From contig JADHYX010000087.1 of assembly GCA_027604685.1 (NCBI GenBank), positions 21,154-65,543 of the forward strand: 44,390 nucleotides of DNA. Direction: 5' to 3'. Shown here piece after piece: positions 24,737-37,537 of this stretch (its first letter is position 1; each line of letters opens with the position of its first letter). The DNA comes from Lobulomyces angularis (taxonomy: Eukaryota; Chytridiomycota; Chytridiomycetes; Lobulomycetales; Lobulomycetaceae). The position numbers and the translations under genes are program-made. The notes beneath the pieces were generated by a model. That model was not told where the DNA came from. It saw only the letters and a list, made by a program, of their open reading frames with translations, and did no database searches.

Positions 24737-26751
24737 TTAGCTCTGCGATGTTAAACTTAATAAAGTTTCTTTAAAAAATAAAAACAAATTTTTCAAAGGT
24801 TTAAAAATTTTCCAGTTTAACCAAATTAAAAAACCCAAACACCAAAGAAATTTATCAAACATAAAAAATAAAAATAAATTAATGAAATGTACAAAACTGT
24901 TTTTTTTCGAATTTTTTATGCTAAAAAATGTTACTTCCTCTTTTAATTTCAAGTTTTTTGAAAATTCTTCATTTATTTTTGTTGAAAATGAATTAAGTAT
25001 TTCCAAGTTTGAGTTTAAGTTAAAATTTTGTTCTTTTTGATTTTTTTTTAAATTAATGATTTGCTTATTTAGGTCGTAAAGTTCTGTTTGAGTTTCCTTT
25101 AGCTCTGATGCTATCAACTCCTCTGTTATTGAAATTTTTTGCCTTTGTTTTTTAATTTTCACTCGAGCTTCTTTTAGTCTTTTCATGTCCTAAAAAAAAA
25201 AATTAATTCAAAAAAAAAAAAAAAAAAACCATATGTTCATTCTCAATTGCATCATTTAATTCTTCCAACTTTTTTAGGCATTCATTATATTTTCCCATAA
25301 ATTGGGAATAAATTTCAATTTTTTCATTATCTGAAACACGATCCAGATTTCCTGATAACTTTGAAATATTATTATTTGAGACGCTTAAATCTGGATCTAA
25401 ATTTTGAGAATTCAAATTTGTTTGCTTTTTTTTTGAAGTTCGTAAAAAATTCTGGAAAAAAAAAAATTTTTTTTGTTAAAATATTGGTCATTAATAAAAT
25501 ACTTGTTCTTCATCAGTTGTATTTTCAACTTTAATGTCGTTTCTTTTTTTTTTTTTATTGGTGCCCTTTTTCTTTATCTTAAACGATTTTTCAAATTCAT
25601 TTTCGCCATTGGTATCACCCAGCGAGTTTTCATAATATCTGAAAGAATTTGTATGTGCTGAATTATCTGTTGATTGCACAATCTGCAAAGGATTTTTTTT
25701 TGATTGATTGTTATTGTTATTAGAGGGCTCAATGGAGCTTTCATCAACATTCTGATTATTTTTTTTTGATCCAAAAAATAGAAATCCGGAGCTACCACGG
25801 CGCTTTTCACTTTCCTTCTTCACCGGCTCATTATTGACAAAAAAATCGCTTCCAAAAAAAAACTCTTTTAAATTAGTGTTCTGGTTCTTATTGAATTCAT
25901 TAGAAGTAGCAACACTGTCTTTGGAAAAACTTTTTTTCATGTCTGGTATAGATGCACTCGTTTCATCATTTCTTATGGTATCAGGAGTAATTATTTTTAT
26001 CTGCTCATATTTTTTAACTGGTAAAATGTTTATTGGAGGCGGTGTAATGCTTGATGACAAATTTTGACAAACTTCCAGAGAATTTTGAGACTCCAAATCT
26101 ACATCTGTATTAAAAAACTGATTTAATTCACTGTTTCCCACGTACCTAAAGTTTGTTTTTTTTATTTTTTTTAATGATTGTATTTTTATAAATATAAAAT
26201 TAAAAATTTTACCATGTAAAATATCTTAATTTGTTTCTACTACTGCTATTTTGATTTTCTTTTTTAGTGGTATTTTGAAAAAGAAATTGCTTTCTTTTTT
26301 TTATAACAGTAATAGGGTTGTAGTTATTTTTATTAGAAGGGGTAGAGTTCACCTTACTAATTAAATGATATCTATTTTCCATGTAATTCTTAAATTGCTT
26401 TGATCGATTTTGAGTTTCTAAACTAATTTTTTCACATGTGCTATTGAGACTATCAGTCGAATCATGATTTTTACTACTTTTAAAATTTCCTTTGAAGTTA
26501 CCACCAGAATTCAACTGATCAATTACTTCATTTGGATCAACTCCATTTATTAAGGAATCCAGGTCAAACTAATTTTATTTTTCATAATTTTTAATGTTAT
26601 TAATTTTTTTTTGTTTTAATTTTTTTAAAGAAAAGCTAAAAATAAAAATAAAATAAAAATAAAAAACCTCATCGACTTCATACATGGAAATTCTTCTGGA
26701 GTGTGGTTCTGCTGCATTGTTCGTCTCATGAACTGAGTCAAATTGAGACAT
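24737..26751 (-). CDS. Coiled-coil protein with C-terminal membrane hairpin, unrecognised
   Basis: About 585 aa in six exons: the first holds MSQFDSVHETNNAAEPHSRR (ATG at 26751) and the last ends at 24737. An acidic N-terminal motif (DEFDLDSLINGVDPNEVID) is followed by a segment with NYNPITVIKKRK and then RYFTWYVGNSELNQFF, which looks conserved and may be a family signature. A long Ser/Asn/Lys-rich disordered region follows. Near the C-terminus there is a heptad coiled coil (KKQRQKISITEELIASELKE and on), then two closely spaced hydrophobic stretches (HFINLFLFFMF and WCLGFLIWLNW), giving a tail anchor or hairpin. An ER or nuclear-envelope tether is one reading. I do not recognise the family, although the YNP-x-x-VI-(K/R)-x-R pattern feels familiar from fungal membrane proteins. 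It may be cotranscribed with nothing; its start is 369 bp from the next gene. Confidence 0.7.
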
Positions 26752-27120
26752 TCTGCTTTTTTTTTTTAGAAAAAAATTTTCGATTTACGTTTTTTGGAGT
26801 AAATAAATTTGTCTCAGTTATTTATGGAATACATCTTTTGCTTCTTAACGATGCAAGTTATCTGACTAAACTTTATAGCTTTCAATCCTTCAAGAGGGTC
26901 GAATCTTCTGTTCAATATTTTTTATTATTTCAAAAAAAAAAATTAGATTCTCATTCAGAAGTTTCTGTAAGTGACTAAATTATGTAAAATTATTGTGGTT
27001 GAATTTTTAAAATCTATATTTTGTTTATAAAAAATATTCCAAAACAATTGCCAAAAAAAAAAAAATAAAGATTTAGATTCTTCTATATAAAAGGTATATT
27101 TTCTGTCCAAATTAAAGTAA
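26752..27120. other. Intergenic
   Basis: About 370 bp, AT-rich, between the coiled-coil gene start and the giant gene stop. No coding signal. Confidence 0.5.
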
Positions 27121-30100
27121 TCAGGAGTTGCCGTTTATCCTTAACTTCGCAGCATGCAAGTCCTCACATGCTTTTTGACAAGTTTCCATTAAATTTTTTG
27201 AACAACTTAAAACAGTTCCAGATTCATCAAAATCAAACGTATCACTGGCACTAATGGAAACTACTGCTTTCATTTGAGCAGAAAGAGTCTCTACCTTTAA
27301 TAAGCTAGTAAGAAGGTGGTTTTTCAGAGTCACATCGCTACAAGTTTTACAAATTGGCAACCAGTTCTTACAAATTTCTTCTCCTAAACGATACAAACCT
27401 TGTGCTGTCTGTATGTAAGATTGTTTTGCTGCACGAAATGGAGTTGGGGGAACTGGTCTATTACCTTTCACCATCTCTGGTAATAAGCGTTGTAATTTTT
27501 GAAGTAGCTTAAAGTTAGCTTCTAACTTCAAAACTTTAGAAGGTATAGCAACTGTCAGAGAAGTTAAATCTGTTACGTCAAAACTAGGTTTCCTTTTTTT
27601 TATACTCTTTCTCCAAGAGTTCCATTCTTGATTTGCACCACTGCCAGCGCTAGTATTGGAGAAGTCTGATAACGAGCTGGTAGACTTTTTATGATGTCTG
27701 TTGTTTAATAGAGAACTTTTCTGTTTAGTATTGATACTTGATTCACTACTTTTTACTGATGAAACTTCTGACGCGGTTCTACTAATTCTCTTGGTATTTT
27801 CGTAGGCATTTATTATGTTTCCATCCCCATCATATTCAATAGACCCTTCTGTAGAGTTCCAAGAATCTTGTCGAAAAATTAGTGGTTTAGCGGCCAGTTG
27901 TACAACTGGTAAGAGAAAGTCATGAATTATTTGCAACTCTGGGTTATATGTGTCCTTATTATTAGTTCCTTCTTTCTTTCTTTCAATTTGAAAATCATAA
28001 TTTACGTCGTTTCCTAAACTGGGATGTATGTTTGATTCATAAAGTTTTTTTTCTTGAGAATCTGTATCACTTAAAACATTTTCAAAAGTTTTAGATTGCT
28101 GTGTTTGGTCGCAGATTTCTCCACGGAAGTAATCATGCAACTTTTCATTTATCGCCAAGTGATTATTGTCTTCAATCGTATCAGCATTGTATAACGTAGT
28201 AACGGCTGCATTGGGTTCAATTAAAATAGAATTTTCCATCGTGTTATGAACTGCTTCTACTAAAAAAATATTAAAAAAAGGAAAATGTCAAAAGTATTAC
28301 GTAATGAATTGACATTGGCAGCATCACTGGAATTTGTTTCAAGATCCAAATTCGAATCGTTAACAATTGGTAATTCTCCCACAGCATTTTTTTTCATTAC
28401 CATAGAACTATTTATCTGACTTTCATAAACTAAATGTTTTTAAATGAAATTACTTGAAATTAATACCAAGTTTTTTATATTCACCTGTATCACATAAACG
28501 CTGAGGGAAAGAACCAGCAGAAACGTCTAACAGAAGAGAACCGTTTGAAAGTTGCATTTTATCAGAACCTTGTTTCAAATATAAAATTAAAAAAATTAAT
28601 TGGGATATGACACTACCGGAAGTTAAAACTTTTTGTTGTCCCCTTTTTTCCACATTAATTTCGGTAGCAGCAGGAACAACTATAGTAGCTGAGATTACGT
28701 CTTCTGCCAATAATTGCGGAAAACAATTAACAGATGTGGCTGTTGTCAAAACAGATGTTGGGAAATCTTCTTTGCATTCTATATTTTCAAAAGTATCAGT
28801 CTCAATTTTAGTCCTTTTTCCTTCTTTTTGATAAAGTGTACCTGTTTCTACTTTTATAGCATTATCGCTTTTATCGGACGCGACACGCTCAAATTTCATT
28901 TCATCTTCGTAATTATGCGAAATTAAATCAGTTTCTAATTTTTTACTGACTTTATGATGAAGCACACTAAAATTAGTGTTCTCATCATTCTCACCATTTT
29001 GATAATGTGGATAACTCTGAGATATAGTGTTGTCATGGAGTTCTGAAAATTTTTGTTTTGGTGTTAATTCAGTTTCTGGAACTAGTATTAAAAATTAAGT
29101 CATATTAAAAAAATAAGAAAAAATTTTTTAAATCACCGTAGTTCCCAGAGGTGTCAGTGATGTCACTTGTACAATTAACTAGTTTTAAATAAATTTATCA
29201 ATATTAAAATAAAAACGAAGGTTTGTTAATTCATAGAAGAATTTTACGTTTTTTTTATCTTTTTTTTAAAAAATTCTAGAAGAACGAAATACCTTTACCA
29301 CGAATATTCATATCTTCAGCTGCTCCAACTGAAATACACTGCTCTTTAGATAATTGAGAAGAGGCTTGTTCTTCGCCACTATGGAGGTAAGCAATTCCTA
29401 AACCAATGGAAGCGAGTCCCACAGAAGCAGTACCGATTGTAGCTAAAGCGGATACCGCACCTGCTGAAGCTAAACCACTCGCTACTCCACCAACAACACC
29501 TAAAAAAATTGTTAAAAAAACTTATATATCTAGTAGTACCCATTGTAACGTTTGAGGCTGCCGTGGCGGTTAAAGAAGATGCAATTGCTGATCCCACTAA
29601 ACCTCCTGCAGAAAGAATAGCATTAAAGTGAGAAGTCTCTTCGGTATGTTTAACAGTATCTGCATCATCCGAATGAAAATTTTCCTCATCCTTGCATTCT
29701 TGTAAAAATGTGATATCATCATGAGAAGTTCTTTTTTCCACCTTACCCTTTAAAAAATCTTTATGCACATCAGAGGACCCTATGACAATGTCATTCACTT
29801 CATATTAGTGATACCAAGAAATTATTACCTTTGGCCACGCTATTAACTGTCACTTCCTCAGCGCGAATACATTCTGCAACTTTATTTTTATCTACTAAAC
29901 TGTTTTGGCCTGCCAATACTGGTTCAAAAGGAGTAAGTGCAGGAAATTCATCTTTTTCATCCACTTCTGCACTTTTAGTAACATCACCATCCTCAATCGC
30001 ACTGTTGTCAACACTATTGACAAACTTGGAGACGAACGATCTAAAAAGGCTAGGAGATTCAATGCTTGTTTCAGTTCCCACATTAATGAGTAATGACACT

Positions 30101-33082
30101 TCAATATTTTTTTGATCGCTGTTTACTGCATTTGAATGAGGAGAATCGTCCAAACTAGATTCTTCCAAGATATTTGAAGGACTTTTTTCTTTGCTATCAA
30201 TTTCTTCATCATTAATCTCAAAAAAAGGGGTATCAAATACTCCAGATCTTGACGAAACTGACGCCTGCTGGAGGAGTTCATAAGAACTGATACTTTGATC
30301 TGTATCATCTGTGAGCACAAGTTCTTTTTGCACTAAACAGAGAGATTTGTTGAGATCCGGAGTGTAAGATGTTACTTCTATATTTCTTGACTGTAGACTG
30401 CCTTAAAAAATATTTTTTATTATTACATGTATTAATGCTTGAAATATACCTTCATTAGCATCAGATATTTCCAATTCAGTAATTTTGTCTTTCTCTTCAA
30501 CTGAAGCCACAAAAAAAGTGCAATCGGCAATTCTTACTTTATTGCAACCTGGGGAAGATACTCTCAATTCTTTCTCTGGTTCACTTCTGCTTACGAGACA
30601 ACTTTCAGGAGTACTGGCATCTTCTGACTCAGCCATGTAAATCCTGCTATAACTGAGGGCTGTATCATCCATAAAATTATACGCAACACTGTGAGGGGTA
30701 TCTAGCAAGTCATCATGCATAGGGTTATTACCAGCGCTGTCAAGAAATTTTGTAACCTGAGTTAAGTTTATTGCTTCATCAGCAGTCGCGTTATTATTTA
30801 AGTCATGCGTAATGGTTTTTGTTTCCATGAGTAATTTTTCAATTGGTACATTCGAGAAAAAACTATCTTCAAGTTCATCAATTTGGGATTTCGCGACGGT
30901 GCTGTTAAAAGAGTTGCTTTTTTCTATTAAAAGTTCATTATTTATTTTTTCCGATAAACTACAAGTTGAGGTCCCATTTTCTAATATTGGCAGATACACA
31001 AAATCCAGACTGTTAATTGAACTTCCATTTTCTTCTACTTGATGTAGTTCATCTACTATTTTCTCACATTTAATAGACGCCAATGCACTGTTTACTGAAG
31101 AACTCATTTCTAAATTATCTTCTTTGCTGTTTATTTTAAATGCTTCGTTAATTGAATCCTCATTAGCTAAACTTTGAACCTCAACATTTAAGTCGTTTGA
31201 TGGTTTACTATCTCCCAGCAAAAAAAAATTATCAAGCAGATTATCAAAAATATCCACGGCAACATGATTTTCTGGGGGGTTCAACACTTCGATACTTTTT
31301 TTTAAAGGTATATTATGATTTATTTCAACAGCTTTTAAATTTTCACTAATTACTACTTCACATTGTGAATGGGTTGGTAAATTAGAAATATCTGCAGCAA
31401 TCTGAATCTGAGAATAACCACTTTCATCCTCCGTTGGCGAAGTAAAAGATACACCATCAAAGTTTTGAACAGAATGATTGTTATCAAATTGTTCTTCAAA
31501 ACATTTAATTTTAACATTTTCAAAAACCGATTCCTTCTCATTAACTGCGAAGTCAAATACAACTTCTTCAGTAACATTCTTGTTTTCCAAATCAATATCA
31601 ACTTCCAACAGTATTTTATTTACTTCGCCGTTAATTTCAATATTATCGACCTCATTTAAGACAGTAATAAATTCATTTTGCGAATCACAGATAGCATTAA
31701 TCGCTGGAACTTGGAATTCCTCAATTGAGCCCACATTGCTAGAACTCAGTGTGTCAGCTTTAGTATGAACATCAAAATTATTGTAAAATTCGGATTCAAC
31801 AAAATCAGGTTTAGTGCTTAACTGAAATTCGTTGTGAAACGAATTTGATTCTTCAAAATCTAAAGCCTTATTTGTAGCAGACTTAATAGAAACAAAATTT
31901 TCGAATGTATGATTGCGCAAAACAAAATTTGTACTTGAAGAAACACTATCTCTGTCGTCTTCTTGAAAGGTAGATTCGGATCCAAATTCTGAATTCAAAT
32001 CATTAAATAAAGTAAAATTATCCGGAGAACTGTGATAATGATCATGATGTGTACAATATTCTACAATCTCCTCGTGGATTTCCTCATAAATATCTTGGAT
32101 AATTTTTTTCGGTCCTTCACCAATAATGGATTTTTTTTTATTCAAGATTTTTCTTTTATCAAATAAATCTGTTTTAGTCTAAGCAGTTTAACATATAAAT
32201 ATAAAAGAAACGTAAATTAAAAATTTTCATTAAAAAAATTTACCGTTAAGTAACCCACTTTTTCAGGCAAAGGGCGAGAAAATGGTCTCCATTTACTTGA
32301 AAAATTTAATCTAACAGGAGAATCATAAGTGGAAGAATCAACTAATGGTGGACCTAATGGAACCATACCTGGAGGAACCCATCTGGAAGAGCATTTTAGA
32401 ATTATTGAAAAAATAAAAAAATTAATACTTTTTTCTGGTCTTATTTATAGAAGAAGTTGTCTGATTTAAATACGATTTTTTATTCAAACCATCTTTTTGC
32501 ATCATGCAAGCTTCACAAAATTAAAACTTTCAATTATTGAAATGTTATTACCTAGACAGTGCTGTCTCAATGTTTTATGCGAATAAGGAATAACTGTACT
32601 CGAAAGTTTTGAATTGTCAGAAGAAATCGAATGTTTTCTACCGAAAAAATTTTTTATTTGAGTAGATGATTGTGATGAAATTGAGCCATTCCTGCGTTTC
32701 AAGTAATCAGAGTAGGTTGGACTAGACGCATGAGACATATTTACTTCTTTTATTTCTCTAGAATACACAGGACTTCTTATTTGCGGTGACGCAGAGCTTT
32801 TTTTAGATTTTGCGTCAGATGGTTTGGTGCTTATTAGATTTACTGAGTTTTTCATACTCCTCAATTGCATTTTATTAATTGAAGTAGAATTCTGAGATGA
32901 AGTTGAACCTCTCTTGGAGCTGTTAGGAGAATTGCCATAATCCGCACTTTCAATTGTAGTGGTGGGTGTTGGAATGATAATTAAATTCAACCTATATATG
33001 AAGTTGTATGTTAGTAACAGGACGTCCTTCATATTAATTACCTTTCATCCTTATTCCTATTTTTGCTAGTGCCATTTAGCAT
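27121..33082 (-). CDS. Giant acidic protein (about 1,800 aa) with Gly/Ala-rich core and helical C-terminus
   Basis: One gene of about 13 exons, joined by consistent phases from ATG 33082 to the stop at 27121. In order: a Ser-rich basic N-terminus with many SP/TP sites; a short HCLACMMQKDGL and KWVPPGMVPLGPPLVDDSS block near 32560-32340, then WRPFSRPLPEKVGYL, which look conserved; an acidic, Ser/Asn/Glu-rich disordered region of about 750 aa (32145-29820); a Gly/Ala hydrophobic stretch of about 75 aa near 29625-29390 (AGGLVGSAIASSLTATAASN, then GGVVGGVASGLASAGAVSAL), glycine-zipper-like; more disordered sequence; and a C-terminal helical bundle (27570-27130) with RPVPPTPFRAAKQSYIQTAQ and LLTSLLKVETLSAQMKAVVS. 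That last domain recalls GIT/Spa2 C-terminal or vinculin-like bundles. The acidic and Ser-rich make-up suggests a phosphorylated scaffold, perhaps at the cell cortex. No family is claimed; two separate genes are possible but the phases favour one. Confidence 0.65.
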
Positions 33083-33688
33083 TTAAAGTTTTTCTACTAA
33101 AAAATTTTTTACACCAGTATTCCAATTTTCATTTTCATGAATGACATCACTTGCCTCAAACGCCTTCTTTAAAAATAAAAATAAATGTTGCGAAACATTT
33201 TAAGACTTAGTTGGATGATTCAAATAATCTCAATGTTAATCCGTTCTAGTCGCTAAAATTGAACAACTTGATTTTGCAATCAATTTTTCTCGAATCATTC
33301 TCTTCAGCACTTCTTGTACTGATACTTTTATTTGACTTTTCTTAACCATTTAAATTTATCTTTCATACTGCACTTTTCAAATGGATATCTGAAGTATTGT
33401 TTAAAATTGAGAAATCTAACAAATTTGAATAAATTACAAAACATTTAAATTATAACAATTCAGATTTCTATAATGAAAACCATTACCGTTGGCAGCAGAA
33501 TAAACTACTAAACTTACTCAATGGCCGTAAGTGTATTTGGTATTGCAATGTTCAACTAATATCCATTGGCAAAATAATTTAATGTGTTGTTTATTAAAAA
33601 TACATATAAAAAATCAACAAATTTTATATAACATTTAGAAAAAAATAATAAGTTGTTCATCTAATTGTAAATTGAATTGTGAAATTAC
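33083..33688. other. Promoter region of the giant gene, with a small ORF
   Basis: About 600 bp. A minus-strand ORF of 37 codons (33349-33236, MVKKSQIKVSVQEVLKRMIR and on, stop TAA) lies 150 bp upstream of the giant gene start, and an open stretch at about 33168-33118 follows it. I tried to splice them to the giant gene but phases or stops prevented it. It could be an upstream ORF or a small separate gene. Confidence 0.35.
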
Positions 33689-36655
33689 TTAAACAATGGA
33701 CCCTCGTTCTCTTTCCCCTGCCTTTAAACTAGGCTTCTTGCTGTTATTAACCATCTCTCTTAACTTCCCTTTCTTTAGTTTGGAATTATAGTCAATTTTT
33801 TTTAAATCGTACATAACTAAAAAAAAAATTTAGTACGAAAAAAAGTTTTTTGGTTGTTACTAACCTAACTTAGCTGTTGTTCGCAGATTTAAATAAACCT
33901 TTGGTAAGCTCGATAAAATTGCCAGATGGAAAAAAGAATAACTTAAATCCAAGGAAAGCTAACTCATTGTTATTAAATCATTAATTTAATGTTGAATATA
34001 TTACCTTAATGATGACTTCCACGCTAACTTTAATATCAGGTATTTGGAGGAAAGTGATTAGAATGTAAAACTTTATCACCAAAAATGGAATCTGATATAA
34101 AAATAATGAAAACGCTTCTAAAGACTTATATAAAATTTGCCTTTTTAAATAAAGTAGTTTCTGAATTCCTGCTGCTTGTTTCTTGTTGGAAGGATCTACT
34201 ACAGGCATTGAAGAAATGCTTTGGGAGGACGGATTACTCGGCAATGGAGGAACCGCTCCTCCTGGAGATGACGAATCTTCACCTTGTCCGAAAACGCTTC
34301 CAATTTTTGGGCTAGACTGACTTGAAGTAGGTTGGTCCTCTACTTCTTCGCCAATGTCTTGTTCCATTCCGTGGTCAGCTAATAGTTTTCCCATATCAGC
34401 ACCTTTCGTTAGTTGACTTATCAATTGGTATGCTAGCCTAGAATTATTTGCAAAGTTTAAAAAAATGCTTTCCTAGATAAAAAAACCTTGATTTTTCTTG
34501 TAAAACAAAAAGAACGAATATGGAAGATATTATGGTAAATGTCAAGTAAACGAGAAGCAAATTAGGAATGGTGATGCTTTCCATGTCAAGGGCTAAGTTC
34601 GTCACCTAATAAAAAATCACTTAAAAAAGGTATATATATCTGACTTATACAGTATTTATATCAATTTTTGCAAGCTTATCTTCGTTTTTAGAGTAAAATT
34701 CAACATATTTATGGCGTTGCTCCACAGCAACCATGAATGCAATCCACTCAAATATTGTGGATACTATATTGGTTAAGCAACTCACAAAAATAACAAAAAT
34801 TTCTAAAAAGAGCCTTTGCTTCCAAACAGCATCTAACATTTCTCTTTTTTTTACTAATTCTCCATCATCCGTAATCATTTCATTACCGTTAATATTTCCT
34901 GATAAAAATCTCCTAACTTTTTTTCTGAAAATATAAAGAAGGGTAAATACAGCTACAAAAAAGGTGGAAAAAACTATCGGCAGAACTATGGAATCAGCGC
35001 ATTTTGGACCATAAAACCCGGAGTTGCAATGGCATTTTTCGCTAGCAATATCGAACACTCCATTTTTGGAACAAGTGTTTGTGATCTCGCAGAGAGAACC
35101 TTCGAAATGTTTATCACATTTACATGTATTCATGTAACAAATTCCATGTCCAGAGCAATTGCTTTCGCAGTTTCGCATCCTTTATAAAAATATTGGAATG
35201 TATAAGTACCGACAATAAGGTGTACTTACCAAAGCCAATTTCGCCATTTTTCTTCGTTTTGTTTAATCCATGAGCAGGCTGCATCTTCAGCACTGGAACC
35301 TCCTAGATCTATTTCTGTCAAAAGATAATTGACGTCTTGAAGTGAGAAGGAAAACTCTCTTAAGAACCTGTGTATGGATTGAATATAGGAAATTGAATTT
35401 TAAACATAACATCAAAAAAAAGTTACCAGTAAACTTCTGGTAACCTAGGTTCCAAATTTCGAGATATTAGCTTTTGCAGCACTGTGTCATCAATTTCACA
35501 GTTTTGATTTGCACCAGTAACGCAATTTTTACCGCTTGAAGAAGGCAATGTTACTTTTGTGAAATCCAACTGAGGATTTTTAAAGTAATTTCCTCTTTGT
35601 AACAGCGAATCGGGTTGCCAAAATGGAATAATAACAGGAATGTTCAAATCTGACGTTAACTTCTCAATAATAGTTACAAAAAGTGCATCATTAAATGAAT
35701 GTTGCTGTTCAAGGCATAATCCTAAACTCTCAATTAAACCCCGAGACCCATCACCCCCATATTTTGGTGTTACTTGAAGCATGAGACCTAGGTTTTTCGA
35801 TGCAGTTTCGGTCCAAACTGTACTAAAGTTTTGGTTTGTTCTAATATCAAAAGCCTCATCTGGCGTGTCTGGTGGGTTATTTTCATTCAAAAAATCAGCC
35901 ACTTTCTGATTTATTGCAAAGTATTTGCAAATATCTGGGTCCTTCAATCCAAGCCAAATGTTTGCTGCGGGAATTTGATCCAAAATAAATCTTGAGACAA
36001 ACACTCCACTATAATAAATTTTGACTTCAATTTCAATAACAAAAAAAATTACGTCGTCCCAAGATAACCAATAGGTCCCGCATTTTCAATTGTTCGTGAA
36101 ATACCTTTGAATTTGTACTAAACTAAAGTATTACAGTTATTATTTACCAGTAGAGTAATGTTTCAATATATCCTGTCTCACTTTTGTTTGCAGCCAAGTT
36201 TCTATCGTCACGTCCACAGTTCCGTTAGACAAACCATACCAGTTGTGCAGGGGATCATCATGATGAGGATCTTCGTTATCCTTTACAAATAACAATATGA
36301 TTTAAGTAAGTATGAGAAAATGTAAAATTTTAATAAAAAACAAAATACCACAAAGGTTGCTTTATAATTTCTATATAAAAAAATAATTTGTTAATCCAAA
36401 ATTGAAAATATACAAGTGTAATTACAGTTGTTCTTCAATAATGATCTTTAATACTTTGTTAACTGCTATAGCTGAAGCCCAACCTAAATCTATTCATTAT
36501 GGATTGAAGTTAGTGGTCATTTAAGATATTTTAAACAATTTACTGTCAATTTTAACTGTGTCAGCAGAGGAATATCTAGAGATTGAAGTTGGATCTTTTA
36601 GACACCAAGAGGTAGTGATACTGAAGCAACTCAGTAAAACTATAATTATTTTCAT
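33689..36655 (-). CDS. OpuAC-like (glycine-betaine-binding) / EGF-like / polytopic membrane protein
   Basis: About 790 aa in some 11 exons, ATG 36655, TAA 33689. A signal peptide (MKIIIVLLSCFSITTSWC) leads into a substrate-binding-protein fold of the type II class: DLGWASAIAV-like start (encoded NLGWASAIAVNKVLK), DVTIETWLQTKV, GPIGYLGTTGVFVSRF, and a closing DAACSWIKQNEEKWRNWLW. These steps match ABC-type glycine betaine binding proteins (OpuAC). Then a Cys-rich EGF-like pair follows, with CSGHGICYMNTCKCDKHFEG and CHCNSGFYGPKC. After this come a membrane helix (VLPIVFSTFFVAVFTLLYIF) and four or more others, with a Ser/Pro-rich cytoplasmic loop near 34400-34200 (GAVPPLPSNPSSQS). The tail is basic. 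A bacterial-type ligand domain on a eukaryotic membrane protein suggests a small-osmolyte sensor; whether it is a GPCR or another receptor is open. Confidence 0.8.
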
Positions 36656-37537
36656 TTAAAAATAATATTTACAACAATAGGATTTTTTTTTTTTTTTAAA
36701 TTTTTTTCCATTTTTTGATTGGTTAATTTTTTTAAGTAGCTGCTGTACTTAATTTGCAATTGAAAATATTTGTAATATTTCTGAACTATAATCATAATAA
36801 ATCATAATACAAATATTAAAGAAAAAATGCCATATTACAAGAAATTAAATTGCTGAATATTTAAAGTTACCAAGAAAAAAGAATTGAAATTTATTGATAC
36901 CCATTCACATTTATATTAAATGCCTTTAGTATTTCAATAGTTTAACAATTTATTAATGTACTTAAGTGATCATAAATTGTCGTTTTCAGTGTTTTCATGC
37001 TTCATGGCTGCCTCAATTCTTTCAATTTTCCTTCATGTGGCTCTTGCTTCATGAATGTTTTTACATTTAATGGTTGACTAACCTAAAAGCTTTATTTAGA
37101 TTCGCTTATTTTCTATTCCTTATCAAGATTTAGATCACCTCTTTATAATACAATATATATTGAGGTTTTAAACAATTTATAGATGGAGTATAATTGAAAC
37201 AAAAATGTTCCATCAGATGTTTTGAATCCTGCAACCCAACAATAATTTATAAGTTTGTTTATATTTTAGTATAAATATAAGAATAAAAATGCAATATATA
37301 GAATAACCAAACAGCATTTTAGTAAAAGTTCAGATACTCCTCCATTTGTTGAACCTACTCAACCACCAGAACCTCCAGAACCTCCAGGTTCCGATTAAGC
37401 ACTTCAGCAAATTTACCTAATGACCAGTTGTTAATCACCTATAATCAACACTTTTAATTTTTAACTTTTTTATATGTATCAATAAAATTCTTTGGAACAC
37501 AAAAACCCTGGTAAACTTTCCAAATCCTAAAAAAAAA
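36656..37537. other. Intergenic with a proline-rich relic
   Basis: About 880 bp between the divergent starts of the receptor-like and WOPR genes. Near 37325-37398 the plus strand reads a proline-rich end (TPPFVEPTQPPEPPEPPGSD, stop TAA) after an AG, like the last exon of a lost gene. Patches at 36970-37060 are less AT-rich. The rest is spacer. Confidence 0.4.

Noticed and set aside
28607..28926. Plus-strand frames opposite the giant gene
   Set aside because: Shadows of the low-complexity minus-strand coding sequence; no splice or family support.
29831..30115. Plus-strand and alternate minus-strand frames within the giant gene
   Set aside because: Same region is explained by the long minus-strand exon with consistent phase on both sides.
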